Source: CAVQWT01 sp963810815 (GTDB taxonomy: Bacteria > Pseudomonadota > Gammaproteobacteria > Burkholderiales > Casimicrobiaceae). From it: a stretch of 64,000 nucleotides of DNA. The stretch covers positions 1,240,001 to 1,304,000 of the forward strand of contig CAWEPB010000007.1 in NCBI GenBank assembly GCA_963810815.1, in the 5' to 3' direction. Below the pieces are notes generated by a model that was not told where the DNA came from, did not search any database, and was given only the letters and a program-made list of their open reading frames with translations. Below, in pieces: positions 54,316-62,629 of this stretch. The translations under genes and the position numbers were made by a program. Each line of letters opens with the position of its first letter. Position 1 is the first letter of the stretch.

Positions 54316-56202
54316 ATGACCCACGCCCCCGATCCCGTCCCCGCGCGCAGGAGCAGCCTGGCGATGCTGGCGCTGGGCGCGCTCGGCATCGTCTACGGCG
54401 ACATCGGAACCAGCCCGCTGTACGCGTTCAAGGAAGCCTTCACCGGTCCGCACGCGCTTGCGGTCACCGAGACCAATGTCTTGGCGACGCTGTCGGCGCT
54501 GTTCTGGTCGATCATGCTGATCATCTCGGTCAAGTACGTCTGGCTCGTCCTGAAGTACGACAACGAGGGCGAAGGCGGCGTGCTGGCGCTGACAGCGCTC
54601 GCGCACCACCAGGCGGAGCGGAGGCCCCGGCTGGCGGCATGGGTCATCGGCGCCGGCATCTTCGCGGCCGCGCTGTTCTACGGCGATGCGATCATCACGC
54701 CCGCCATCTCCGTGCTGTCCGCGGTCGAGGGCATCTCGGTGGCCACGCCGCAGTTCGAGAACATGATCGTGCCGATCACCGCCGGAATCCTGGTCGCGCT
54801 GTTCATGATCCAGAAGCACGGTACGGGGCGAGTCGGCGCGATGTTCGGGCCGGTCACGCTCCTCTGGTTCGCCGTCCTCGCGGTCCTCGGGGGCCTCTCG
54901 ATTGCCCAGACGCCGCAGGTGCTGAACGCGCTGAACCCCGGCCACGCGCTGCAGTTCGCGATCGACCGGCCGGGTGCCGCCTTCCTGCTGCTTTCGGCGG
55001 TGTTCCTCGCGCTGACCGGCGGCGAAGCGCTGTACGCCGACATGGGCCACTTCGGCGCCCGCGCGGTGCGCGTCGCGTGGTACGGCCTGGTCTGTCCGGC
55101 GCTGCTGATCAACTACTTCGGCCAGGGCGCCCTGGTGCTGCGCGACGCCGAAGCGGTGAGGAACCCCTTCTACCTGCTCGCGCCGGATTGGTTGCTGATG
55201 CCCCTGGTGGGCCTGGCCACGATGGCCACGGTGATCGCCTCGCAGGCGACGATCTCGGGCGCGTATTCCATGACGCTTCAGGCCTCGCGCCTCGGGTACA
55301 TGCCCCGCGTGCGCATCCTGCACACGTCCGACCGCGAACGAGGGCAGATCTACATCCCCAGCGTGAACTGGCTGATGCTGGCCGCGGTGCTGCTGCTGGT
55401 ATTCGAGTTTCGCTCGTCCGGCGCGCTGGCGGCCGCGTACGGCATCGCCGTCTCGGGCACGATGATCATCACGACCTTGCTCACCGCCTTCGTCGCGTTT
55501 GCCGTGACCCGCCGATTTCGCGTCCCGCTGTTCGTTGCGCTCGGTGTCTTCGCTCTGCTCGAATGCGCATTCCTGGCCTCCAACCTGACCAAGTTTTCCA
55601 GCGGCGGCTGGTTCCCGCTGGTCCTCGGCGGCACCATCTTCACGCTGCTGACGACCTGGAACAGGGGCAGCCGCCTGGTGGCCCTGCAACGCCGGCAGAT
55701 CGACCTGCCGATGGACGGATTCCTGGCGGGCGCGCAGCCGGATGCCCCGCGGGTGGCGGGCACGGCGGTGTACCTGACGTCCGACCCGAGCATCGTCCCG
55801 AGCGCCCTCTTCCACAACCTCAAGCACTACAAGGTCATGCACGAGCAGACGGTCTTCCTGCGCGTCGTCAACGCCGACGTGCCGTACGTGGCCGAAGCGG
55901 AGCGAATCCGCCTGACCCGGCTCGCGCCGAGCATCTTCCGCCTCGACCTGCACTTCGGGTTTCGCGAGGAACCCGACCTGCCGCCGGTCCTCGCCCGGGT
56001 CGGCGCGCTCGGACTCGATCTCGACCCGATGACCACGACCTATTTCGTGGCGCGGTCGACCATCGTCGACGGGCCGGGTTCGATGCCCAGGTGGCGACGG
56101 GGGCTGTTTTCCTGGATGACCCGCCAGGCGGACGGCGCGGCGAGCCATTTCCGGCTGCCGCCGAACGCCGTCGTCGAACTGGGGACGCAGGTCATGCTCT
56201 GA
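54316..56202 (+). CDS. kup: Low-affinity K+ transporter Kup
   Basis: Kup is a K+/H+ symporter of the inner membrane. The 628-residue protein starts SLAMLALGALGIVYGDIGTSPLY, the family's signature, and has about 12 helices through residue 440 (ALFYGDAIITPAISVLSAVEG, SGGWFPLVLGGTIFTLLTTW). A hydrophilic C-terminal domain has TAVYLTSDPSIVPSALFHNL and FFxGRxT-like YFVARSTIVDG. Length matches E. coli Kup (622 aa). It lies 48 bp downstream of kdpE on the same strand, probably in the same operon. Confidence 0.95.
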   Translation: MTHAPDPVPARRSSLAMLALGALGIVYGDIGTSPLYAFKEAFTGPHALAVTETNVLATLSALFWSIMLIISVKYVWLVLKYDNEGEGGVLALTALAHHQAERRPRLAAWVIGAGIFAAALFYGDAIITPAISVLSAVEGISVATPQFENMIVPITAGILVALFMIQKHGTGRVGAMFGPVTLLWFAVLAVLGGLSIAQTPQVLNALNPGHALQFAIDRPGAAFLLLSAVFLALTGGEALYADMGHFGARAVRVAWYGLVCPALLINYFGQGALVLRDAEAVRNPFYLLAPDWLLMPLVGLATMATVIASQATISGAYSMTLQASRLGYMPRVRILHTSDRERGQIYIPSVNWLMLAAVLLLVFEFRSSGALAAAYGIAVSGTMIITTLLTAFVAFAVTRRFRVPLFVALGVFALLECAFLASNLTKFSSGGWFPLVLGGTIFTLLTTWNRGSRLVALQRRQIDLPMDGFLAGAQPDAPRVAGTAVYLTSDPSIVPSALFHNLKHYKVMHEQTVFLRVVNADVPYVAEAERIRLTRLAPSIFRLDLHFGFREEPDLPPVLARVGALGLDLDPMTTTYFVARSTIVDGPGSMPRWRRGLFSWMTRQADGAASHFRLPPNAVVELGTQVML

Positions 56203-56250
56203 GCAAACGCGACCCCTGCCGGTCGTGGGTCCGTCGAGCGGCCGCACCGC

Positions 56251-57336
56251 TCAATGCGCGCCGATGCCCCGCTGGTACCACCCCCGCGTCGCGCCGACGA
56301 TCTTGACCACCGACAGCATCACCGGCACCTCGATCAGCACGCCGACTACGGTCGCCAGCGCGGCGCCGGAGTCGAGGCCGAACAGGCTGATCGCCGTGGC
56401 GACCGCCAGCTCGAAGAAATTGCTGGCGCCGATCAGCGCCGCCGGCGCGGCGACGCAGTGCGCGACGCCGAAGCGGCGCGACAGCCAGTACGCGAGACCT
56501 GCGTTGAAGTAGACCTGCACGAGGATCGGAACCGCGAGCATGGCGATGATCAGCGGCTGCGCGAGGATCTGCCGTCCCTGGAATGCGAACAGCAGCACCA
56601 GCGTGGCAAGCAGCGCGGACAGCGACACCGGATGCAGGCGCGCCAGCACGGCCGCGAGGCGCGCCGGTCCGCCGGTGGCGAGCAGCCGTCGCCGCCACAG
56701 CTGCGCGAAGATCACCGGCACGACGATGTAGAGCACCACCGACAGCGCCAGCGTGTCCCAGGGCACCGTGATGCTGGCCAGCCCCAGCAGCAGCGCGACC
56801 AGCGGCGCGAACGCGAACAGCATGATGGTGTCGTTCAGTGCGACCTGCGACAGCGTGAACGCCGGGTCGCCGTCGGACAGGTTGCTCCAGACGAACACCA
56901 TCGCGGTGCACGGCGCCGCGGCCAGCAGGATCAGCCCGGCGACGTACGAATCCACCTGGTCCGGCGGCAGCCAGGCGGCGAACACGTGGCGCAGGAACAG
57001 CCACGCCAGCAGCGCCATCGAGAACGGCTTCACCGCCCAGTTGATGAACAGCGTGACGCCGATGCCGCGCGCGTGACGGCGCACCTCGCCCAGCGTGCCG
57101 AAGTCGATCTTCAGCAGCATCGGCACGATCATCAGCCACACCAGCGCCGCCACCGGCAGGTTGACGCGCGCCACCTCGAGGCCGCCGATCGCCGCAGCGG
57201 CGCCGGGAAAGAAATGACCCAGCGCGACGCCGACGACGATGCAGCCGGCAACCCACCAGGTCAGGTTGCGCTCGAAGCGGCCGATGCCGGGGCGCCGGCC
57301 GGCGGGCGCGGTGGCGTCGATGCCCGCAGGCGTCAT
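56251..57336 (-). CDS. acr3: Arsenite efflux permease, ACR3 family
   Basis: Acr3 expels arsenite. The 361-residue, ten-helix protein has RNLTWWVAGCIVVGVALGHFFPG, MIVPMLLKIDFGTLGEV, AAPCTAMVFVWSNLSDGDPAFTLSQVALND (the C in APCTAMVFVWS is the conserved cysteine) and GASNFFELAVATAISLFG. The start overlaps arsC's stop by 4 bp. It is the last gene of the ars operon. Substrate specificity beyond arsenite (for example antimonite) is unknown. Confidence 0.95.
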   Translation of the reverse strand: MTPAGIDATAPAGRRPGIGRFERNLTWWVAGCIVVGVALGHFFPGAAAAIGGLEVARVNLPVAALVWLMIVPMLLKIDFGTLGEVRRHARGIGVTLFINWAVKPFSMALLAWLFLRHVFAAWLPPDQVDSYVAGLILLAAAPCTAMVFVWSNLSDGDPAFTLSQVALNDTIMLFAFAPLVALLLGLASITVPWDTLALSVVLYIVVPVIFAQLWRRRLLATGGPARLAAVLARLHPVSLSALLATLVLLFAFQGRQILAQPLIIAMLAVPILVQVYFNAGLAYWLSRRFGVAHCVAAPAALIGASNFFELAVATAISLFGLDSGAALATVVGVLIEVPVMLSVVKIVGATRGWYQRGIGAH

Positions 57337-57836
57337 GGCGACTCGGTGCCGATCGCCCGCGCTTGCGCCTGCAGCGCCAGCGCGTCGAGCTTCGCGTGCG
57401 GCAGGCTGCAGAAGAGCTGGATCCGGTGCAGCAGCGTGTGGGCGGCGTCGGCGAACGCCTTGCGCTTCACCGCGTCGTCGCCCTCGACGGCCGCCGGGTC
57501 CGGCACGCCCCAGTGCGCGGTGATGGGCCGGCCCGGCCACACCGGACAGACCTCGCCGGCGGCGTTGTCGCAGACGGTGATGACGAAGTCGAGCGGCGGC
57601 GCGCCGGGGGCGGCGAATTCGTCCCAGGCCTTGCTGCGGTAGCCGTCGGCGGGAAGGCCGTTCGTGCGCAGGTATTCCAGCGCATACGGGTTCACGCGGC
57701 CCGTCGGCCTGCTGCCGGCGCTGAAGGCCCGGAAGCGCCCCTTGCCGCTGTGCTGGAGCAGCGCCTCGGCCAGGATGCTGCGCGCCGAGTTGCCGGTGCA
57801 CAGGAAGAGAACGTTGTAGGTCTGCCGGTCGGTCAT
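57333..57836 (-). CDS. arsC: Arsenate reductase, low-molecular-weight phosphatase fold
   Basis: This thioredoxin- or glutaredoxin-linked ArsC reduces arsenate to arsenite. The protein has 167 residues, with the P-loop FLCTGNSARSILAEALL (C14-like CTGNSARS), RTNGLPADGYRSKAW, and the acid motif FVITVCDNAAGEVCPVWPG. Additional cysteines in VCDNAAGEVC correspond to the redox pair of the Staphylococcus-type enzyme. It is between arsI (43 bp upstream) and acr3 (overlap). Electron donor not decided. Confidence 0.94.
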   Translation of the reverse strand: MTDRQTYNVLFLCTGNSARSILAEALLQHSGKGRFRAFSAGSRPTGRVNPYALEYLRTNGLPADGYRSKAWDEFAAPGAPPLDFVITVCDNAAGEVCPVWPGRPITAHWGVPDPAAVEGDDAVKRKAFADAAHTLLHRIQLFCSLPHAKLDALALQAQARAIGTESP

Positions 57837-57879
57837 CGCGATCTCGGAAAGGTGCTCGGGGGTGCGCCAGGCGGCACGG

Positions 57880-58476
57880 TCAGGCGCAGCAGTTGCCGGT
57901 GCCGGTGCCGGTCGCGGGGACGGCGCCGGGCGCCGGCGCGCAGCATGCGGAAGCCGCCCCGGTCGCGGGGACGGCGCCGGTCGCCGGCGCGCAGCATGCG
58001 GTCGAAGCGTGGACCGCGACGGACTCCGTCGGGGCCGTGGCCGGCATGCAACACGCCGACGCCGTTGCGGCCGGCGCCGCGTCGCCGTCGAAATACTCGA
58101 TCGCGCGCAGCGAGTGGTATCCCTCCCAGGCGATGCCCTGCGGGTCGCGGACCCAGTGCTTGTCGGACTTCGCGTAGCAGCAGCTCGCGTCCGGCTCGTC
58201 GGCGAGCGTCGTCGCGTCGGCGGCGGCGAACTGCGCTCGCACCGCGGCGAGCTCGTCGGCGCTGTCGACCTGCAGGCCGAGGTGGTTGAGGCCCACGCGG
58301 TTCGGCCCGTCCGGCCCGCCGCGCCGAGAAATCGCGAAGTTGATCCGCGGGTCCTCGACCATCCACTTGGCGTAGTCGCCCTTCTCGACCGTCGGCGGCT
58401 GGCCGAACAGTCCGGAGTAGAAGCGGATGCTGGCGGCGAGATCGTCGACACCGAGGTGCACGTGAAAGCGCTTCAT
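57880..58476 (-). CDS. arsI: ArsI/CadI-type vicinal oxygen chelate protein (C-As lyase-like) with Cys-Cys tail
   Basis: The protein has 198 residues. A VOC fold has HVHLGVDDLAASIRFYSGLF, VGLNHLGLQV (H65), the arsenic-binding vicinal pair ASCCYAKSDKHW (C99-C100), and DPQGIAWEGY (E118). These match ArsI, the dioxygenase that cleaves C-As bonds of trivalent organoarsenicals. The 65-residue C-terminal tail is unusual: it repeats CC pairs (ASACCMPAT, ASTACCAPAT, ASACCAPAP, GNCCA), partly as a 17-residue (51-bp) duplication. The start at 58476 follows GGAG and overlaps the arsR stop. Confidence 0.92.
   Translation of the reverse strand: MKRFHVHLGVDDLAASIRFYSGLFGQPPTVEKGDYAKWMVEDPRINFAISRRGGPDGPNRVGLNHLGLQVDSADELAAVRAQFAAADATTLADEPDASCCYAKSDKHWVRDPQGIAWEGYHSLRAIEYFDGDAAPAATASACCMPATAPTESVAVHASTACCAPATGAVPATGAASACCAPAPGAVPATGTGTGNCCA
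57908..58001. repeat. Two 43-bp near-identical direct repeats inside arsI
   Basis: The segments 57908-57950 and 57959-58001 differ by one base and are offset by 51 bp (17 codons). They encode the repeated ACCAPA(T/P)GAVPATG tail unit, so the tail grew by in-frame duplication. Confidence 0.85.
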
Positions 58477-58847
58477 GGCCTGCTCCTGCGTTGGGGCGGC
58501 CGCGCGGCGACCGCCGGGGTGGACGTGGCCCGCGCCGGCGCACACGCGGCGTCGCAGACGGCGCTGGAACGACAGCAGTTTTCGGTGAGGTAGGCGACCA
58601 GCTCGTTCATCGCTGCGAGGTCCGCGCGGTACCAGACGAAGCGCCCCTGCGCACGCGACACGACGAGGCCGGCGTGGCTCAGTTCCTTCAGGTGAAACGA
58701 CAGCGTCGCCGGCGCGATGCCGAGGCGGACCGCGATCGCGCCGGCGGGCAGGCCGTCGGGCGCGTGCTCGACCAGCAGCCGATACGCGGCCAGCCGGCTT
58801 TCCTGCGCCAACGCCGCAAGGGCCGGAACCGCGGACTTTGTTTCCAT
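58473..58847 (-). CDS. arsR: ArsR-family metalloregulator
   Basis: This 124-residue repressor senses arsenite. Its winged helix has LAQESRLAAYRLLVEHAP, IAVRLGIAPATLSFHLKELSHAGLV and VWYRADLAAMNELVAYL. The usual alpha-3 CxC ligand pair is absent, but a C-terminal cluster NCCRSSAVCDAAC follows the helices, as in ArsR subtypes with C-terminal thiols. Its ATG overlaps the promoter region, and arsI overlaps its stop. It is the first gene of the ars operon. Confidence 0.93.
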   Translation of the reverse strand: METKSAVPALAALAQESRLAAYRLLVEHAPDGLPAGAIAVRLGIAPATLSFHLKELSHAGLVVSRAQGRFVWYRADLAAMNELVAYLTENCCRSSAVCDAACAPARATSTPAVAARPPQRRSRP

Positions 58848-58849
58848 GT

Positions 58850-58873
58850 TTCGAAGATTATGCAAACATCGAA
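58850..58873. promoter_or_regulatory. ArsR operator candidate, 24-bp dyad
   Basis: TTCGA-n-G-n-TT and its mirror AA-n-C-n-TCGAA form a nearly perfect dyad that covers the -10 box and spacer of the ars promoter. The position fits repression by the adjacent ArsR. Confidence 0.7.
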
Positions 58874-58883
58874 GGCACGTCAA
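58855..58883 (-). promoter_or_regulatory. Promoter of the ars operon
   Basis: On the minus strand TTGACG (58878-58883), a 17-bp spacer and TAATCT (58855-58860) form a good sigma70 promoter. Only 7 bp separate the -10 from the ATG, so the transcript would start at or next to the start codon. Confidence 0.7.
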
Positions 58884-58944
58884 GCCCCCGAAACGTGAAA
58901 GTCGGTTTCACGCTCGTCCGCCGTGGTGCTACCATCCGGCGACC

Positions 58945-59796
58945 ATGCCTGCACGCCCCCCGAAGACCGCGTCGAAGCCGGCCGTCGCGCCACCCGCCGC
59001 GCGCGCCACCGGCGCCGCCCACACGCAGGCGCTGTCGCGCGGCCTCGCGGTGCTCGACGCGCTGGCGGCGACCGAGGGCGGCGCGACGCTGACGGCGCTG
59101 GCCCAGGCGCTGGACCTCCCCGCCCCCACCGCGCACCGGCTGCTGGCGACGCTGTCCGAGGCGGGCTACGCGACGCAGGGCGACGGCGGCCGGTGGCGCG
59201 TCGGCGTGCGCGCGTTCCGCGCCGGCAGCGCGTTCCTGCTCCACCGCAACCTGGTCGCGCAGGCGTATCCGTTCCTGCAGCAGCTGATGGACGACGCCGG
59301 CGAAACGAGCAATCTCGCCGTCGTCGACGAGGGCGAGGCGGTGTTCGTCGAGCAGGTGCAGTGCCGCGAGCTGATGCGGATGAACGCCCGGCTCGGCGCG
59401 CGCGCGCCTCTTCACGCATCCGGCGTGGGCAAGGCGATGCTGTCGGCGCTCGACCCCGAGGGAGTCCGCGTCGCCACCGGGCGCCGCGGCCTCGTCCGCT
59501 GCACGCCGCACACGATCACGACACCGGCCGCCCTCGCCGCCGAACTCGCCGCGATCCGCGAGCGCGGCTACGCGATCGACGCCGAAGAGCACGCGCTGGG
59601 CCTGTCCTGCGTCGCGGCACCGGTGTTCGACGAGCATGGGCAGGCGTGGGCGGCCCTGTCGCTGGCGGGGCCGACGGCGCGGCTGCCGCCGGCGCGCCTG
59701 GCGGATCTCGGACCGACCGTGCGTGCCGCGGCCGACGCGCTGACGGCAGCGCTCGGGGGCCTGCCGCCCCGACGCCCCCGGAGCGGCACCGGATAG
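58945..59796 (+). CDS. IclR-family transcriptional regulator
   Basis: The protein has 283 residues. The winged-helix N-terminal domain has ALSRGLAVLDALAATEGG and LTALAQALDLPAPTAHRLLATL. The GAF-like effector domain has GETSNLAVVDEGEAVFVEQV, PLHASGVGKAMLSAL, and the conserved ERGYAIDAEEHALGLSCVAAPVFD. IclR members often control aromatic acid catabolism; homogentisate dioxygenase is within 4 kb, so HmgR-like control is possible but unproven. The start lies 97 bp from arsR's divergent start. Confidence 0.93.
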   Translation: MPARPPKTASKPAVAPPAARATGAAHTQALSRGLAVLDALAATEGGATLTALAQALDLPAPTAHRLLATLSEAGYATQGDGGRWRVGVRAFRAGSAFLLHRNLVAQAYPFLQQLMDDAGETSNLAVVDEGEAVFVEQVQCRELMRMNARLGARAPLHASGVGKAMLSALDPEGVRVATGRRGLVRCTPHTITTPAALAAELAAIRERGYAIDAEEHALGLSCVAAPVFDEHGQAWAALSLAGPTARLPPARLADLGPTVRAAADALTAALGGLPPRRPRSGTG

Positions 59797-59827
59797 CATG
59801 GCCGTTCGCATTCACCAGGAGTCCGCA

Positions 59828-60343
59828 ATGTTCCGTGCGCTGCCACCCGCCGCCCGCCTCGCACCGATGGTGCTGGCGCTCGCCTTCGCCGCGACTGCCG
59901 CCGGATGCGCGACCGGCACCGACGCCGTGCCGGCGAAGCCGGTGGATCCGGCCACCGCGCCCGCGGCGCCGCCCCGCCCCGCCGCCGCTCCCGCGCTGGT
60001 CGGCACGACCTGGGCCTGGCAGAAGACGATCATGAGCGACGACCGGCGATTCGAGCCGAAGCTCCCCGCGCGCTACACGGCGACCTTCGGTGCCGACGGG
60101 CGGCTGGCGGTGCAGGCGGACTGCAACCGCGGCGCCGGCGGCTACGAGCTCGACGGGGCGCAGCGCCGGATCAGGACCGGCCCGATGGCGCTGACCCGCG
60201 CGATGTGTCCGGAAGGCTCGCTCGACACCGTCTTCGCGCAGCAGCTCTCGCGCATCCAGGGCTGGCTGTTCGAGGGCCCGGAGCTGGTGCTGACGCTCGA
60301 CTACGACAGCGGCTCGATGTTCTTCCGGGCCGTGCCGAAGTAG
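59828..60343 (+). CDS. META-domain lipoprotein
   Basis: The protein has 171 residues. A lipoprotein signal (MVLALAFAATAAGC) leads into a Pro/Ala-rich linker and a META/HslJ-like domain: LVGTTWAWQKTIMSD, YTATFGADGRLAVQADCNRG and GPMALTRAMCPEGSLDTVFAQQL. META-domain lipoproteins relate to heat-shock HslJ; the function is unclear. AGGAG precedes the start at 59828. It converges on the DUF4136-like gene 3 bp away. Confidence 0.9.
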   Translation: MFRALPPAARLAPMVLALAFAATAAGCATGTDAVPAKPVDPATAPAAPPRPAAAPALVGTTWAWQKTIMSDDRRFEPKLPARYTATFGADGRLAVQADCNRGAGGYELDGAQRRIRTGPMALTRAMCPEGSLDTVFAQQLSRIQGWLFEGPELVLTLDYDSGSMFFRAVPK

Positions 60344-60346
60344 CGC

Positions 60347-60985
60347 TCAGGACGCCTTGCGCGGCACCAGGCCGCGCTCCGTCAGCGCGCGGATGACGAC
60401 GTCGGCGTAGCCCGGCGTTTCCTGCCGCACCGACGTCGGCGCGATCGTCTCGGTCACCGCGGTCCAGACGAGCTTCCGGGTCTTCACGTCGAACAGGCTC
60501 GACTCGACCGTCGCGATGTCGAACTGGCGGACCTCCTGCACCGGGAACCACGCGGTATAGCCCGGGTACCAGCCGAAGCCGCCCCACCCGGCGCCGGGTC
60601 TCATCGTCGTCGTCACGTCGGTCTGCGTGCGCACGCCGCGCAGCCGCGTCATCAGCAGCGCGTCGGCGCCGGACCGGGCCACCGCGGCGTCGAGCACCGC
60701 CTCGGGCACCCGGCCGCCGTCGGGCAGGAACCGCCAGGCCGGCACGGCGTCGGCGCCGGTCGCGCGCAACCGCTCGCTCATGATGTCCTCGAAGGTGCGG
60801 CGCTCGCCACCCTCGTCCCGGAACACGCCGAGCACGAAGATCCGGCGGAACGGCCCGCCGGCGAAGGACGGGTCGGACCAGGAGTCGCGGATGGTCGTCG
60901 TCGCACAGCCGGCGACGCCGAGCGCGATGGCGCCTAGGACTATGGCGCCGAGCAGGCGGCGGCGGGTGATCGGGATGACGGTCAT
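60347..60985 (-). CDS. DUF4136-like lipoprotein
   Basis: The protein has 212 residues. It has a lipoprotein signal (LLGAIVLGAIALGVAGC, lipobox VAGC). The mature part has TTTIRDSWSDPSFAGGPFRRI and VFRDEGGERRTFEDIMSERL, and DIATVESSLFDVKTRKLVWTA, resembling DUF4136 envelope proteins. The PGAGWGGFGWYPGYTAWF segment is aromatic-rich. The start at 60985 follows GGAG. The role is unknown. Confidence 0.8.
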   Translation of the reverse strand: MTVIPITRRRLLGAIVLGAIALGVAGCATTTIRDSWSDPSFAGGPFRRIFVLGVFRDEGGERRTFEDIMSERLRATGADAVPAWRFLPDGGRVPEAVLDAAVARSGADALLMTRLRGVRTQTDVTTTMRPGAGWGGFGWYPGYTAWFPVQEVRQFDIATVESSLFDVKTRKLVWTAVTETIAPTSVRQETPGYADVVIRALTERGLVPRKAS

Positions 60986-61049
60986 GGGTGGTCTCCAGGC
61001 GGAGCGGCCGGCCCTGGCGGCGGCCGCTTCCGTCGATGCTACAACGCCG

Positions 61050-61835
61050 TCAGCGGCCCGTGAACTTCGGCGGTCGCTTGTCGAGGAACGCGGCGATGCC
61101 TTCGTTGCGGTCGTGACTCGCCGCCAGCAGCGCGAAGGCCTGCTTCTCCGCGGCCAGCGCCTCGGACAGCGGCGACTCGAACGCGCGCAGCACCGCCTCC
61201 TTCGCGAGCCTGACGGCAAGCGGTGGCCGCGTGGCGATCAGCGCGGCGATCTCGACGGCGCGCGCGAGCGCGCTCTCGGGCTCGTCGACCTCGACGGCGA
61301 TGCCGGCGGCGAGCGCGGTCCGGGCGTCGATCGGCTGGCCGGTCAGCACCATCTGCATGGCCAGCGCCTTGCCGACGGTGCGCGCGAGGCGCCCGGCGCC
61401 GCCGGCGCCGGGGATCAGGCCCAGGTTGATCTCGGGTTGGCCGAACTGCGCGTTGGTGCCGGCGACCAGGATGTCGGCGCACAGCGCGAGTTCGCAGCCG
61501 CCGCCCAGCGCGAAGCCGTTGACGGCGGCGACGAGCGGCTTGGCAAACCCGGCGATGGCTTTCCAGTGCCGCTGCCGCTCGTGGGTGAGGATCTCGACCG
61601 GACCGAGCGGCGCCATCTCGCGGATGTCGGCGCCTGCGGCGAAGAAGCTCAGGCCGCCGGTGATGACGACCGCGCGGGTGGCGTCGTCGGCCGCAGCGGC
61701 GGCGAGCTCGGCGGCGATCTCGGCGAGCGTCTGCGTGCGCAGCGCGTTGCGCACGTCGGGACGGTTCAGCGTGAGCTTGACCACGCCGGCGGCCGGGCGG
61801 TCGACGAGAATGTCCTGCGGACTGCGGTCGGGCAT
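61050..61835 (-). CDS. Enoyl-CoA hydratase/isomerase family protein
   Basis: The protein has 261 residues, with crotonase-fold oxyanion loops: AGADIREMAPLG and AVNGFALGGGCELALCADILVA, FGQPEINLGLIPGAGGAGRL, and the catalytic E in QPEINLG. It hydrates 2-enoyl-CoA or acts on a related substrate. It is probably the third gene of an operon with hmgA and another hydratase (17-bp gap). Specificity (2,3-dehydroadipyl-CoA, for example) cannot be settled. Confidence 0.9.
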   Translation of the reverse strand: MPDRSPQDILVDRPAAGVVKLTLNRPDVRNALRTQTLAEIAAELAAAAADDATRAVVITGGLSFFAAGADIREMAPLGPVEILTHERQRHWKAIAGFAKPLVAAVNGFALGGGCELALCADILVAGTNAQFGQPEINLGLIPGAGGAGRLARTVGKALAMQMVLTGQPIDARTALAAGIAVEVDEPESALARAVEIAALIATRPPLAVRLAKEAVLRAFESPLSEALAAEKQAFALLAASHDRNEGIAAFLDKRPPKFTGR

Positions 61836-61852
61836 GGGGGTCCGGTGCGGAT

Positions 61853-62629
61853 TCAGCGGTGCTTGAACGCGGGCTTGCGCTTGTCGACGAACGCGCGCAT
61901 GCCCTCCTTCTGGTCGTCGAGCGCGAAGGTGGCGTGGAATTCGCGCCGCTCGAACAGCAGCCCCTCCGCCAGCGACGACTCGTACGCGCGGTTGATCGCC
62001 TCCTTGATCTTCAGCACCACGGGCAGCGAGAACGACGCGATCCTGGCCGCGAGGGCCAGCGCCTCCTCCTCGAGCCGGTCGGCCGCGACGACACGGGCGA
62101 CGAGGCCGGAACGCTCGGCTTCGGCGGCATCGATCATGCGGCCGGTCAGGCACCAGTCCATCGCCTTCGCCTTGCCCACCGCACGCGGCAGCCGCTGGGT
62201 GCCGCCCATGCCGGGCATCGTGCCGATGGTGATCTCCGGCTGCCCGAACTTCGCCGTCTCCGCGGCGACGATCAGGTCGCACATCATCGCGAGCTCGCAG
62301 CCGCCGCCCAGCGCGTAGCCGGCGACCGCGGCGATCACCGGCTTGCGGGTGCGGCGGACCGACTCCCAGTCCCGGGTGATGTAGTCGTCGCCGTAGACCT
62401 TGACGTAGTCCCATTCGGCCATCGCGCCGATGTCGGCGCCGGCCGCGAACGCCCGGTCGTTGCCGGTGATGACGATGCAGCCGATCGCCGGGTCGGCGTC
62501 GAACGCGGCCAGTGCGCCGGTGAGCTCGGCCGCCAGCGCGTCGTTGAGCGCGTTCATCCGCGCCGGGCGGTTCAGCCGCACCAGGCCGACGCGATCGCGC
62601 GTCTCCACAATGAGGGTCTCGTAGGTCAT
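61853..62629 (-). CDS. Enoyl-CoA hydratase
   Basis: The protein has 258 residues. The crotonase motifs are AAGADIGAMAEWDY, AVAGYALGGGCELAMMCDLIVA, FGQPEITIGTMPGMGGTQRL with a catalytic glutamate, and ATFALDDQKEGMRAFVDKRKP. Both hydratase glutamates of E. coli FadB/rat crotonase type positions appear present in the GQPEITIG and following GxGGTQRL helix. Its start overlaps the hmgA stop by 4 bp (ATGA), which is an unusual pairing with homogentisate degradation. Confidence 0.92.
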   Translation of the reverse strand: MTYETLIVETRDRVGLVRLNRPARMNALNDALAAELTGALAAFDADPAIGCIVITGNDRAFAAGADIGAMAEWDYVKVYGDDYITRDWESVRRTRKPVIAAVAGYALGGGCELAMMCDLIVAAETAKFGQPEITIGTMPGMGGTQRLPRAVGKAKAMDWCLTGRMIDAAEAERSGLVARVVAADRLEEEALALAARIASFSLPVVLKIKEAINRAYESSLAEGLLFERREFHATFALDDQKEGMRAFVDKRKPAFKHR

